The notes below the pieces were generated by a model that ran no database searches, had not been told where the DNA came from, and worked only from the letters and a program-made list of their open reading frames with translations. From positions 1-48,509 of the forward strand of contig JAUCBJ010000663.1 of NCBI GenBank assembly GCA_032718475.1: DNA of 48,509 bases. The letters run 5' to 3'. Positions 1 to 10,796 of the stretch are shown here, piece after piece. Source of the stretch: Nemertoderma westbladi. Taxonomy: Eukaryota; Xenacoelomorpha; Nemertodermatida; Nemertodermatidae. Position 1 is the first letter of the stretch; every line of letters begins with the position of its first letter. Position numbers and translations under genes: made by a program.

Positions 1-1386
1 GAATAAGAATAAGAATAAGAATAAGAATAAGAATAAGAATAAGAATAAGAATAAGAATAAGAATAAGAATAAGAATAAGAATAAGAATAAGAATAAGAAT
101 AAGAATAAGAATAAGAATAAGAATAAGAATAAGAATAAGAATAAGAATAAGAATAAGAATAAGAATAAGAATAAGAATAAGAATAAGAATAAGAATAAGA
201 ATAAGAATAAGAATAAGAATAAGAATAAGAATAAGAATAAGAATAAGAATAAGAATAAGAATAAGAATAAGAATAAGAATAAGAATAAGAATAAGAATAA
301 GAATAAGAATAAGAATAAGAATAAGAATAAGAATAAGAATAAGAATAAGAATAAGAATAAGAATAAGAATAAGAATAAGAATAAGAATAAGAATAAGAAT
401 AAGAATAAGAATAAGAATAAGAATAAGAATAAGAATAAGAATAAGAATAAGAATAAGAATAAGAATAAGAATAAGAATAAGAATAAGAATAAGAATAAGA
501 ATAAGAATAAGAATAAGAATAAGAATAAGAATAAGAATAAGAATAAGAATAAGAATAAGAATAAGAATAAGAATAAGAATAAGAATAAGAATAAGAATAA
601 GAATAAGAATAAGAATAAGAATAAGAATAAGAATAAGAATAAGAATAAGAATAAGAATAAGAATAAGAATAAGAATAAGAATAAGAATAAGAATAAGAAT
701 AAGAATAAGAATAAGAATAAGAATAAGAATAAGAATAAGAATAAGAATAAGAATAAGAATAAGAATAAGAATAAGAATAAGAATAAGAATAAGAATAAGA
801 ATAAGAATAAGAATAAGAATAAGAATAAGAATAAGAATAAGAATAAGAATAAGAATAAGAATAAGAATAAGAATAAGAATAAGAATAAGAATAAGAATAA
901 GAATAAGAATAAGAATAAGAATAAGAATAAGAATAAGAATAAGAATAAGAATAAGAATAAGAATAAGAATAAGAATAAGAATAAGAATAAGAATAAGAAT
1001 AAGAATAAGAATAAGAATAAGAATAAGAATAAGAATAAGAATAAGAATAAGAATAAGAATAAGAATAAGAATAAGAATAAGAATAAGAATAAGAATAAGA
1101 ATAAGAATAAGAATAAGAATAAGAATAAGAATAAGAATAAGAATAAGAATAAGAATAAGAATAAGAATAAGAATAAGAATAAGAATAAGAATAAGAATAA
1201 GAATAAGAATAAGAATAAGAATAAGAATAAGAATAAGAATAAGAATAAGAATAAGAATAAGAATAAGAATAAGAATAAGAATAAGAATAAGAATAAGAAT
1301 AAGAATAAGAATAAGAATAAGAATAAGAATAAGAATAAGAATAAGAATAAGAATAAGAATAAGAATAAGAATAAGAATAAGAATAA
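1..1386. repeat. (GAATAA)n hexanucleotide satellite, 231 units
   Basis: The hexamer GAATAA repeats 231 times with no substitution or indel that I can see, from the first base of the window to 1386, where it passes into TTAAATATAAAT. It extends beyond the left edge. Such purity means either very recent expansion or consensus smoothing in the assembly. It is not the usual metazoan telomere repeat (TTAGGG). Confidence 0.98.
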
Positions 1387-1454
1387 TTAAATATAAATAT
1401 ATATATTATTGTATATATATTATATATTTCAAATATATTTATATATTTCATATA
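1387..1454. repeat. AT-rich degenerate part of an 18-bp tandem array
   Basis: Runs of ATATATTTCAAATATATTT match the 18-bp unit (TTCATATATATTTATATA) seen on the far side of the neighbouring elements at 2366-2440 and 3111-3212. The two elements between appear to have inserted into one original array. Confidence 0.6.
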
Positions 1455-2363
1455 CGCCATGAAGAACCCTAATATAGTGTCATATTCTGATGACACGGAC
1501 CCCCCCCCAGATTTTTCTACAAATCTTTAGCATAATGATTGAAATTTGAAACACAACTAGTTCAACTCACCGTCGATGACACCATGAAGCCGGAATTTTC
1601 GATTTCGCCTTTAAATTTTTTGATAAGAGTTTTAAAAAAGTGTCTTTTGCGAAATCGCACCATCCGTATAAATTGCCATTTTTCACAATAGTCGTAATTT
1701 TTTCATATCATTAGAAATTTTCGTAACAAGGCATCCAAATATGTAACAATATCTGAATTTCATTGAGAAACAGCTGAGAAATAGGCGTTCAAAGATTGCA
1801 AGAATTTTTGTTCACTGCAGGCCATTTATTCTATTTAATAAATACACAAAATTCTGAAACGTGTTATTTATTTTGTGATTTGGTGGGCATCAAGGGTATG
1901 CCTATACAATATCTATATTGCCTAGCTAATCATAAATAAACAAATTGTTCCAGAATAATTGTGTATTTATTAAATAGAATAAATGGCCTGCATAAATGGA
2001 CAATAATTATTGCAATCTTTGAACGCCTATATCTCAGTTGTTTCTCAACGAAATTCAGATATTGTTACATATTTGGATGCCTTGTAACGAAAATTTCTAA
2101 TGATATGAAAAAATTACGACTATTGTGAAAAATGGCAATTTATACGGATGGTGCGATTTTGCAAAAGACACTTTTTTAAAACGCTTATAACAAAAATTTA
2201 AAGACGAAATTGAAAATTCCGGCTTCATGGTAACAACCACGGTGAATTCAACTAGTTGTGTTTCAAATTTCAAGCAATATGATAAAGATATGTAGAAAAA
2301 TTGGGGGGGGGGGGGGGGGGGTCCGTCTCATCGGGAAATGACACTATATTACGGGTCATGGTG
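1455..2363. mobile_element. Long-hairpin MITE with TA target duplication (copy A)
   Basis: This is a non-autonomous foldback element with no transposase ORF. The left end (CGCCATG...AATATAGTGTCAT) is the inverted complement of the right end (ATGACACTATATTACGGGTCATGGTG), and both are flanked by TA. The inverted arms run about 400 bp each, 1455 to about 1850 and about 1955 to 2363, around a central AT-rich loop of about 100 bp. Each arm carries a homopolymer just inside the terminus: C9 at 1500-1508 and G19 at 2303-2321. The TA duplication suggests mobilisation by a Tc1/mariner-superfamily transposase; this is inference. Copies B (3349-3913), C (5844-8049) and D (42290-42403) share the ends. 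Confidence 0.88.
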
Positions 2364-2365
2364 TA

Positions 2366-2440
2366 TTATTCATATATTTCATATATATTTATATATTTCA
2401 TATATATTTATATATTTCATATATATTTATATATTTCATA
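2366..2440. repeat. 18-bp AT tandem repeat
   Basis: About four copies of TTCATATATATTTATATA. The same unit resumes at 3111 after the inverted-repeat element, so the array was split by that insertion. Confidence 0.8.
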
Positions 2441-2486
2441 AGAAACAAGATGGGTACAGTACAACCTGACTGGCGAAATATATATA

Positions 2487-3110
2487 TAGAAACAATGTGA
2501 TCCAGTCTCCTATCAAAAATGAAACCTAACTACAAATAAACACTTTAATAACTGCACGAATGACTATCCTATATATTAGAAAATACAGGACATTTAGTCC
2601 GCCGAAAGGGGTAAGTCTACATACTAAATTTGATTTATTTGGATTTATTTGTTATGTTATTTGTTATGCAGGTTAGATATAGTAGTTCACTATTTGGGCA
2701 CTATTCTCATTTGGGTTCATTCTTATTTTGGTTTCATGTATTTTATTTAGCCTTTAGTGGTATCAGTTTTTGGGTTTCATCTATTTACTACCGGTCTGAT
2801 TTGTTTATTTCTCTATTTCAGTATTTGGTATCATTTCCTGTATTATATTGGTCAATTGGTACTGTGCCGTATTTAGATAGGGTAGGGACTCACAGTACAC
2901 TGCTGATGATGGAGCTGTGTTTCCCCGGGTACAGTGTTTAAATCCTGAAACCCTTTATTTTTATCAAATTTAGTATGTAGACTTACCCCTTTCGGCGGAC
3001 TAAATGTCCTGTATTTTCTAATATATAGGATAGTCATTCGTGCAGTTATTAAAGTGTTTATTTGTAGTTAGGTTTCATTTTTGATAGGAGACTGGATCAC
3101 ATTGTTTCTA
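2487..3110. mobile_element. 624-bp element with identical 148-bp terminal inverted repeats
   Basis: Bases 2487-2634 and 2963-3110 are perfect reverse complements by eye, starting TAGAAACAATGTGATCCAGT. The 328-bp interior contains one open frame on the plus strand (2630-2941, 103 codons) that begins inside the left TIR and ends 21 bp before the right TIR. Its product would be very rich in Phe, Leu, Ser and Tyr, as expected from T-rich DNA, and it resembles no family I know. Identical arms imply a young insertion or gene conversion between arms. The flanks are the 18-bp AT array, so a target duplication cannot be read with confidence. Confidence 0.88.
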
Positions 3111-3212
3111 TTTATATATTTCATATATATTTATATATTTCATATATATTTATATATTTCATATATATTTATATATTTCATATATATTTATATATTTCAT
3201 ATATATTTAACA
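3111..3212. repeat. 18-bp AT tandem repeat, continuation
   Basis: About five to six copies of the unit seen at 2366-2440, directly abutting the right TIR of the 624-bp element. Confidence 0.8.
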
Positions 3213-3348
3213 TATATATACATACATTTTTTTGTATTTACAATGTTCTAGAACAAGTCTCCTTGATATTATACATTCAAATTAACAACAAAATATGATG
3301 CCATAAATTTTCCAAAAATGGGGCCCCAGGCCAGACTATTCATCGTTC

Positions 3349-3913
3349 AGCGTTCAAATGTTGCATGGTTAAGCACCTGCGCGAGGCTATTTTATTATAT
3401 TAATAAATAAACCATATTCTGGAACATTTTTTAAATGTATGAATAGCTACTTTATAGTATGATTAAAGATGTAATGCATTGTTGCCCAGCTACGTATTTG
3501 GATAAACAAAATATTCCAGATTATGATGCATTTATTAAATAGAATAAAATATCCTCGCGCCGGTGCAAAACCATGCAACATTTGAACGCTCATATCTCAG
3601 CTATTTTTCAACGAAATTCAAATTGTGTCACATATTTGAAATCCTTGCATGACCAGCTTTCCATTGGTACCAACAAACAGTTGTAAGGTAGAAGAATAAC
3701 TGCGGTGTAACTGGTGTAATATCGCTGGAGACACTTTTTTTAAACGCTTGTAGCTAAAGATTCAAAGCAAAAATAAAAATTCTGGCTCACCCAGTCAGTG
3801 GTCGGGAGGTGAAACTATCTCTGTTTCAAATTTCATGCGATCTCATTAAGATTTGTAGAAAAATTAGGGGGGGGGTGTCACTGAATTACGACACTATATT
3901 CTGGGACATGGTT
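3349..3913. mobile_element. Long-hairpin MITE, left-truncated (copy B)
   Basis: Similarity to copy C starts near 3349 (CGTTCAAATGTTGCATGG), so most of the left arm is missing. The loop and the complete right arm remain, ending ...ACACTATATTCTGGGACATGGTT followed by TA. The subterminal G tract is short here (7 G). The 3213-3348 stretch to its left contains a TGTTCTAGAACA palindrome at 3244-3255 and nothing else I recognise. Confidence 0.82.
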
Positions 3914-4200
3914 TAATCCTGATTTTTCGAGGTAATATTATATAAGATTGTGAATAAGATTGTGAAATATTATGAGAATATACTACCTAGTACAGTAATT
4001 ATTGATTGTACTAAAAAACTATACATTTAAAACGCTGCTACGCTAGGTGGAACTGCGATGGAAGTAGCTAAACTTAATCTTCACGTTTTGTACTGATTTT
4101 GGAGAGAATTAGCCTACCGTAACGGATTTAATTTCACACCATAATGATTTTATTCCTTATGTCATTATTTTATCAATCTGTGTGGATTTGCCCAATAATC

Positions 4201-4785
4201 AAGTAGTACAAAGCTTTCGTAAGAATGTGAGATGGTAATCGTGGCATTGGGTACACCTTGGGTACAAATTGACCAGATGTTTTATACTACTGTAGCTAGT
4301 TTTTGCAAAGTTTTTTTTAATAAATGTTATAGAAGATGTGCTAGCTATCAATTTGATAAATATTTTTGTTCTAGAACACATTTTTTTGTTCTAGAACATT
4401 TTCTGAAAAAAATAAATAGTTCAGGAATCATACATACATACAACCCTTATTAAAAATAAATCGTCATTTTAAATTATTAGTACACCTCTTAGAACTGAAG
4501 TATTTTGAATCTAGAACTTATAACACACAAACACGCAGTTGTGTTTGATGTTCTAAATAAGTCTAAATATTTTATTAATATCGTATAAAAAGTACTACCT
4601 AACACAAAATCAAAATTACTAGCTACTATCTTACTGACAGAAGGTTAAATATTTGTTCGAGAACAAAAAAACTCATGATAAAAGCCTTTTTCATATGAAA
4701 ACAATTGGTCAAACTGTGGGTACCCAAGGTGTACCAATGCCAATCACTACTATAAAGCAAAACTCTGCGCATGAATGTAACTAAT
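4201..4785. mobile_element. Degenerate foldback element
   Basis: An imperfect inverted repeat pairs about 4231-4285 with about 4694-4752. Both arms contain GGCATTGG-GTACACCTTGGGTAC followed by TTGACCA. The interior is AT-rich and holds TGTTCTAGAACA palindromes at 4367-4378 and 4387-4398. There is no coding capacity beyond short random frames. The termini are decayed and no target duplication is readable. Confidence 0.6.
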
Positions 4786-5354
4786 TTCTTACCCACCATC
4801 AGCAAAAAGCTCGAATTAATGATAAACTAATTATGGACTCAGTAGTTATACAGATTAATTAGCTTCAGGTACTATATCCGTACATTCCGTTCTCGAACAG
4901 ACAATAATTATAGTTTATTAATAATTTTTGCGGGAATGATTTTACAATCTTTCCAGCTAAATTGCTAAAGTACTAATAAGTATTACAGTGCTAGTATTAT
5001 TAATTTTGTGTTAGCTAGTACTTTTTGTTAAAATTATAATTTAATCCACAATTAAATTTGTCTGGAATAATTTATGAATCATAGTAGCTAGTAATTTTTA
5101 TTAGATAGTCAGCGAGGAAGTATTTATTTGCTAGCTAGTTTTTTTTATACAAAATATAGATGGCTCCCAAAATACAGTATTTTTTTTAATACGGCTTGAA
5201 TAACGATCTAACGATCGATAATTTAAATTTTTTCGAAAAATCTTCTAGAACAAATAAAGTGTTCTAGAACTTTAATTAATAGCTAACATGTTCTAGGACA
5301 TTAACTATTAGCTAAAACTAACTAGTTTAAAAAAATTATGTTTTTTTTTAATAA
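4786..5354. other. AT-rich gene-free stretch
   Basis: No ORF or RNA gene is supported. The stretch is rich in CTAGCTAG and TTCTAGAA-type palindromes, which precede the regular array that follows. Confidence 0.6.
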
Positions 5355-5469
5355 TGTTCTAGAACAAAAAATGTTCTAGAACAAATAATGTTCTAGAACA
5401 AAAAATGTTCTAGAACAAAAAATGTTCTAGAACAAAAATGTCTAGAACAAAATAATTTGTTCTAGGACA
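5355..5469. repeat. Seven-copy array of a 12-bp palindrome at 17-bp period
   Basis: TGTTCTAGAACA begins at 5355, 5372, 5389, 5406 and 5423. It is followed by a one-base-shorter copy at 5439 and a one-mismatch copy (TGTTCTAGGACA) at 5458. The core TTCTAGAA has the TTCnnGAA geometry of a heat-shock element half-site pair, and the 17-bp spacing is very regular. Isolated copies also occur at 3244, 4367 and 4387. Binding by a factor is inference only. Confidence 0.85.
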
Positions 5470-5841
5470 TCAGTATTTAACATCAGTAGTTATAGTTAGT
5501 ATATAGCATTGTATAAGCTTTGATATTTAATAAATATGCGGAAGAAAACCTTTGCAAACTAAAATTTATTTTATGTATTTTGTTCATGCAGTAATAACAA
5601 TCTCACATAAAACGTCGACCGGTATGGGGAATCATGCCCATTGTTTTAATGGTAGCCATTTACCGCCTTACTAAAAACAATAATTTGTCACTAAATAAAA
5701 GTAAAGCAATAAATATTGAAACAGGCAGGTCTAGCTACCGGTCTTAAAAGTTGAAACTGGAGTTTTTTGAAAGACATAAGATATAGTAAAGACACTGCAA
5801 CTACTGTAATAGGCTTTGTTCATAGAATACAACGACCTACA
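5470..5841. other. Gene-free stretch
   Basis: No coding region, RNA gene or repeat is supported between the palindrome array and the next MITE. Confidence 0.6.
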
Positions 5842-6002
5842 TACACCATGTCCTGGAATATAGTGTCGTTATTCAGGTACCTGGACCCCCCCCCCCCCAA
5901 ATTTTTCTACAAATCTTAATGAGATAGCATGAAATTTGAAACAGAGATAGTTTCACCTCCCTCCTCCTTGCTGGGTGAGCTAGAATTTTTATTTTTGCTT
6001 TC

Positions 6003-6015
6003 ATTCTTTAGCTAC
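6003..6015. repeat. LINE target-site duplication, left
   Basis: ATTCTTTAGCTAC here is repeated at 7302-7314, bracketing the LINE inserted into the MITE arm. Confidence 0.9.
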
Positions 6016-7301
6016 TACTAGGATCGGCATGCTGCATTGCAGCTGCATTTTTAAGAATGCTGTGCCGGCTTATCGACAAAAATTGCACCACCACAACTCC
6101 CTATCACCCATGACATTTGCTAGATCATCCGCATCTTCAAGGCCAGTGTCCTTTAAGATGCGTCTCAAGAAAGTCATGGGCTGTCCACGATGCTTATTCA
6201 CTCCATGAGGCTGCCAAAGTACAAGATTATGCACTGGCTGGTCCTCACGACGAAAGCAATGTCCTGCAAAGCGGAGGCGATTTTATTCTAGTGTCAAGCT
6301 TGGGGGAACCAATGAGACACCTCCAATGTTATATAGTGTCTGGTTGGAGATGTGTGCATTGTACTTGACACAATGAACCCGGCGTAGCATTCTTGTGAAT
6401 GTGCCATCCAGAGATTTGGTGTCCTCAGCAGTTAGAGCCCAGCATGGACTGCCATAGAGGAGTACTGGAACTACTGCTGCTCTAAATGATCGGACCTTAA
6501 GTTTCCGATTAATTCTCGCTGACTTCCAAATCCTGGAAAGCCTATTCAAGGCTGCCCATGCCTTTCCCTTACGTATTCGAAGGTCCTCACCTGACTTCCG
6601 GATCCATGATCCCAGGTAACAGAAGTCATCCACATCCTCATCCAATCAGAGACTTGCTGAGGACTTTCAAAGTTAACTATCAAAATTTTGGTCTTTCTGG
6701 AGTTAATAAAAAGACCAACACTAGAAGCAGCATGTTCTAATGAGCTGAGGAGCCGTTGGGCTCCCTGTAGTGATTCTGAGAGTACTCCTAAGTCATCAGC
6801 AAAGTCTAGATCAGTTAGGTACTTGGCAGGATTTCCTCCACTTCTGGAGCTAGTAGGTGGAGTTATCATCACCCCATCATCATTATGACGATCTAAGGAC
6901 ATGCGTAGAACATAGTCAACAACAATTATGAACAAGAATGGTGCAAGTGTGTCTCCCTGGAGGACGCCCCATAACACTTCAATTGGTTCTGTGTCACCGT
7001 CAACAGTAGACACAAATGTTGTCGAACCATCGTATACTGATCTGATTGCTGCAATAATTTCATCAGGAATCCCATATAATGAAAGTATGCTGAACATACG
7101 TGAGCGAGAGACTGAATCAAAGGCCATGAAGAAGTCAACAAAGATAACAGCCAGATGCCTATCTTTCTTTTTGGATAACTCTTCAATTATCCTTCTAAGT
7201 GCCAAAATGGGTTCCATGGTCCCACGACCTTTACGGAACCCATTCTGATTTCCACGGAGCAGTCTCTCAATGGGATCCCTGATGCGATTTAATAGAATTC
7301 T
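6016..7301 (-). mobile_element. 5'-truncated RTE-like LINE inserted in the MITE
   Basis: This minus-strand non-LTR element ends at its 3' side near CCGATCCTAGTA (6016-6027), matching the (TAG)n tail of the better copy at 37634-37651. Its 5' truncation at 7301 lies within the reverse-transcriptase coding region. The 13-bp target duplication is the normal product of target-primed reverse transcription. This insertion postdates the MITE. Confidence 0.9.
6283..7217 (-). pseudogene. LINE reverse transcriptase, frameshifted fragment
   Basis: Two overlapping frames, 7217-6546 and 6645-6283, together cover the central and C-terminal part of a non-LTR reverse transcriptase. Motif A (VDFFMAFDSV) and the catalytic FADD box are present in the first frame. 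The thumb-side LLYGSPCWAL motif is in the second. A frameshift near 6600-6645 separates them. The N-terminal endonuclease and palm start are missing through 5' truncation. It is closely related to the copy at 36137-37603 but not functional. Confidence 0.85.
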
Positions 7302-7314
7302 ATTCTTTAGCTAC
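7302..7314. repeat. LINE target-site duplication, right
   Basis: Identical to 6003-6015 (ATTCTTTAGCTAC). MITE arm sequence resumes immediately after it. Confidence 0.9.
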
Positions 7315-8051
7315 AAACGTTTGAAAAGGTGTCTCCGTCGGCATTACGCCAGTTACACCGCAGTTATTCTTCAACCTTATAGCGATTTGTTGATATTGAC
7401 AGAAAGCGGGCCATGCAAGGATTCCAAATATGTATCACAATCTGAATTCGTAAAACAGCAGAGATATGGGCATTCTAAAGTTGCATGGTTTTACACCTGC
7501 GCAAGGTTATTTTATTATATTTAAAAAATAAATCATATTCTAGAACATGTTGTTTATCCCATATGTAGCTGGGCAACAATGCAATAACTCTGTAATCATA
7601 ATATTGTGTAGCTATTCGTATATAAACAAAGTGTTCTAGAATAGGATATTAATTAAATAGAATAAAATAGCCACGCGCAGATGCTAATTCATGCAACATT
7701 TGAACGCTCATATCTCAGCTATTTTACGACCAAATTCAGATTATGATACATATTCGGAATCCTTGCATGGCCCGCTTTCTGTCAATATCAACAAATCGCT
7801 ATAAGGTTGAAGAATAACTGCGGTGTAACTCACGCAATACCGACGGAGACACCTTTTTCAGACGCTTGTAGCTAAAGAATGAAAGCAAAAATAAAAATTC
7901 TAGCTCACCCAGCAAGGAGGGGGAGGTGAAAATATCTCTGTTTCAAATTTCATGCGATCTCATTAAGATTTGTAGAAAAATTGGGGGGGGGGGGGGGGGG
8001 GGGGGGGTCCAGATACCTCAATAACGACACTATATTCCAGGACATGGTGTA

Positions 8052-8553
8052 ATTATTATCTAGGTCCGATTTGCCAAAGTCTTGGGTAAATGACTTCAAC
8101 TCAGGTGATCAATGCAGATCCTTAAACATGAGATATTTTACATATAAATGCTTCAAAATTTATTAATTTTTTTCAAAAGCCGACCTGCACAAAATGGGCC
8201 ATATTTTTTGAACAAACGGCTTTATCAAGCTATCCATACTCAGTTTTCTTATTTCAATATTACACTTAAAATTTACTTTTTATAAAAAAATAGATTTGAG
8301 GTAATAATAGTCCCCGTAAATTGGGTACCATAAATATAAGCTAACTTATTTATAACATAATTTATGTAATTTTTACATTTATTTATACAGCAACTAATAT
8401 AATTTGTGCAGTTTCTATCACTTATAATGTATATGTACAATCATTTCGTAACGTTAAAATTTTGGAATAAAACTACATACATACTTGTTGCTGTGAGCGT
8501 ATTCAATTCCGCCTCACTAACCCCATAAAGTTGGCGTCAAGCAATATTGGGAG
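8052..8553. other. Gene-free stretch
   Basis: AT-rich, with no supported coding, RNA or repeat feature. Confidence 0.6.
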
Positions 8554-8582
8554 TACGAGGTTGATTGCCAATCAACCTCGTA
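8554..8582. repeat. 29-bp hairpin with 14-bp perfect arms
   Basis: TACGAGGTTGATTG, then one C, then CAATCAACCTCGTA. Weaker symmetry continues outward (ATTGGGAG against CACCCCAAT), extending the palindrome to about 8545-8593. Short frames on either side do not look coding. Confidence 0.9.
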
Positions 8583-9070
8583 TCACCCCAATAAACGGGG
8601 CGACAAACCCCAAAGGAGACACACACAATGGGGGTCAGAGGTTTTACCTCCAGGGGAGAGAGAATAACAGTAGCGGGGGAGAAACACTCCCAGAGAGATG
8701 GGAGGGCGAGAAGTGAGCTATTAGCCAATGGGGGGCAGGCATCGGCTGAGTAATATGGCCAATCCGTGCAATATGCAATATATATATTACCAGTTGTGTC
8801 ATTTCATTCACTCAGTTATCTCAGTGCAGTCAGGGCAGAGCGGTGACTTTGTTACCGTCGTCGCCACCATCATCCATCAGTACTGCTGTATACTTAGGCC
8901 TATTACCATCATCAATTGTGCTAACTCAGTTATCTCATATATCATATACATACTGACATATATTATCAATAACATTGGAAGAACTACAATAACTCCTTTT
9001 ACACACGGCGGGGACGCGTAAGCAAACAGCCGGATAAATCGGGGTCGACCGATCCCGTCACAGTTGCAAA
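8583..9070. other. Gene-free stretch
   Basis: The open frames here (for example 8728-9021 plus) lack recognisable motifs or splice context. No RNA gene was recognised. Confidence 0.55.
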
Positions 9071-10665
9071 GTACTTTACAGTGTTCTGATCCTCGTGGCT
9101 TTATTTCCACTCACTAACGTTCGTTCGTGTAACAAAGCCACTCGGATCATCACACTGTAAAGTGCTACTTTACACACAAGTATGTAAATAGTTATTACAG
9201 TGTTCTGATCCTCGGGGCTTTATTTTCACTCACTCACTCACTAACGTTCGTTCGTGTACCAAAGCCATTCGGATCATCACACTGTAAAGTGCTACTTTAC
9301 ACACAAGTATGTAAATAGTTATTACAGTCTTCTGATCCTCGGGGCTTTATTTCACTCACTCACTCACTAACGTTCGTTCGTGTACCAAAGCCATTCGGAT
9401 CATCACACTGTAAAGTGCTACTTTACACACAAGTATGTAAATAGTTATTACAGTCTTCTGATCCTCGGGGCTTTATTTTCACTCACTCACTAACGTTCGT
9501 TCGTGTACCAAAGCCATTCGGATCATCACACTGTAAAGTTCTACTTTACACACAAGTATGTAAATAGTTATTACAGTGTTCTGATCCTCGGGGCTTTATT
9601 TTCACTCACTCACTCACTAACGTTCGTTCGTGTACCAAAGCCATTCGGATCATCACACTGTAAAGTGCTACTTTACACACAAGTATGTAAATAGTTATTA
9701 CAGTCTTCTGATCCTCGGGGCTTTATTTTCACTCACTCACTAACGTTCGTTCGTGTACCAAAGCCATTCGGATCATCACACTGTAAAGTGCTACTTTACA
9801 CACAAGTATGTAAATAGTTATTACAGTCTTCTGATCCTCGGGGCTTTATTTTCACTCACTCACTAACGTTCGTTCGTGTACCAAAGCCATTCGGATCATC
9901 ACACTGTAAAGTGCTACTTTACACACAAGTATGTAAATAGTTATTACAGTGTTCTCATCCTCGGGGCTTTATTTGCACTCACTCACTAACGTTTGTTCGT
10001 GTACCAAAGCCATTCGGATCATCACATTGTAAAGTGCTACTTTACGCATCATCACACTGTAAATTGTTACTTTACACATCATCACACTGTAAAGTGCTAC
10101 TTTACACACAAGTATGTAAATAGTTATTACAGTGTTCTGATCCTCGGGGCTTTATTTTCACTCACTCACTAACGTTCGTTCGTGTACCAAAGCCATTCGG
10201 ATCATCACACTGTAAAGTGCTACTTTACACACAAGTATGTAAATAGTTATTACAGTGTTCTGATCCTCGGGGCTTTATTTTCACTCACTCACTAACGTTC
10301 GTTCGTGTACCAAAGCCATTCGGATCATCACACTGTAAAGTGCTACTTTACACACAAGTATGTAAATAGTTATTACAGTCTTCTGATCCTCGGGGCTTTA
10401 TTTTCACTCACTCACTAACGTTCGTTCGTGTACCAAAGCCATTCGGATCATCACACTGTAAAGTGCTACTTTACACACAAGTATGTAAATTGTTATTACA
10501 GTGTTCTCATCCTCGGGGCTTTATTTGCACTCACTCACTAACGTTTGTTCGTGTACCAAAGCCATTCGGATCATCACATTGTAAAGTGCTACTTTACGCA
10601 TCATCACACTGTAAAGTGTTACTTTACACATCATCACACTGTAAAGTGCTACTTTACACACAAGT
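9071..10665. repeat. Tandem hairpin satellite, 12 units of about 123-128 bp
   Basis: Each unit contains TTACAGTGTTCTGATCC...GGCTTT, a (CACT)n and GTTCGTTCG centre, then AAAGCC...GGATCATCACACTGTAA. This is an inverted repeat of about 27 bp per arm. A spacer of about 34 bp (TGCTACTTTACACACAAGTATG...) separates hairpins. Unit length varies with the CACT count. Units 8 (about 9950) and 12 (about 10500) share the same variants (CTCATCC, TTTGCACTC, GTTTGTTCG) and extra 30-bp CATCATCACACTGTAAAG sub-repeats, which shows a higher-order period of four units, about 550 bp. The unit looks like a mini-MITE that became tandem. Frames translated across it are artefacts. Confidence 0.93.
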
Positions 10666-10796
10666 GTGTAAATTGTAAATAGTTATTATTATTATTTTCT
10701 ATTCTATAAATATGACTTTACGATGACTTAGAATGTATGTAAAATATTACTAATATTATATAAATCTTATACAAACAGATAAGCTGTTAATCTTAC

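Larger units (their letters stand above)
5844..8049. mobile_element. Long-hairpin MITE, full length, split by a LINE (copy C)
   Basis: The ends CACCATGTCCTGGAATATAG and its inverted complement (...CCAGGACATGGTG) are bounded by TA at 5842-5843 and 8050-8051. C13 (5886-5898) and G25 (7983-8007) occupy mirrored subterminal positions, so the two tracts have drifted in length independently. Without the LINE and one copy of its target duplication the element is about 0.9 kb, matching copy A. The arms meet in a loop around 7530-7660. Confidence 0.9.

Noticed and set aside
1-1386. Telomere
   Set aside because: GAATAA is not a known telomere repeat in animals and there is no subtelomeric gene pattern to support it.
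9503-10678. ORFs reading SSHCKVLLYTQVCK and similar
   Set aside because: They are translations of the hairpin satellite and change frame with unit length.
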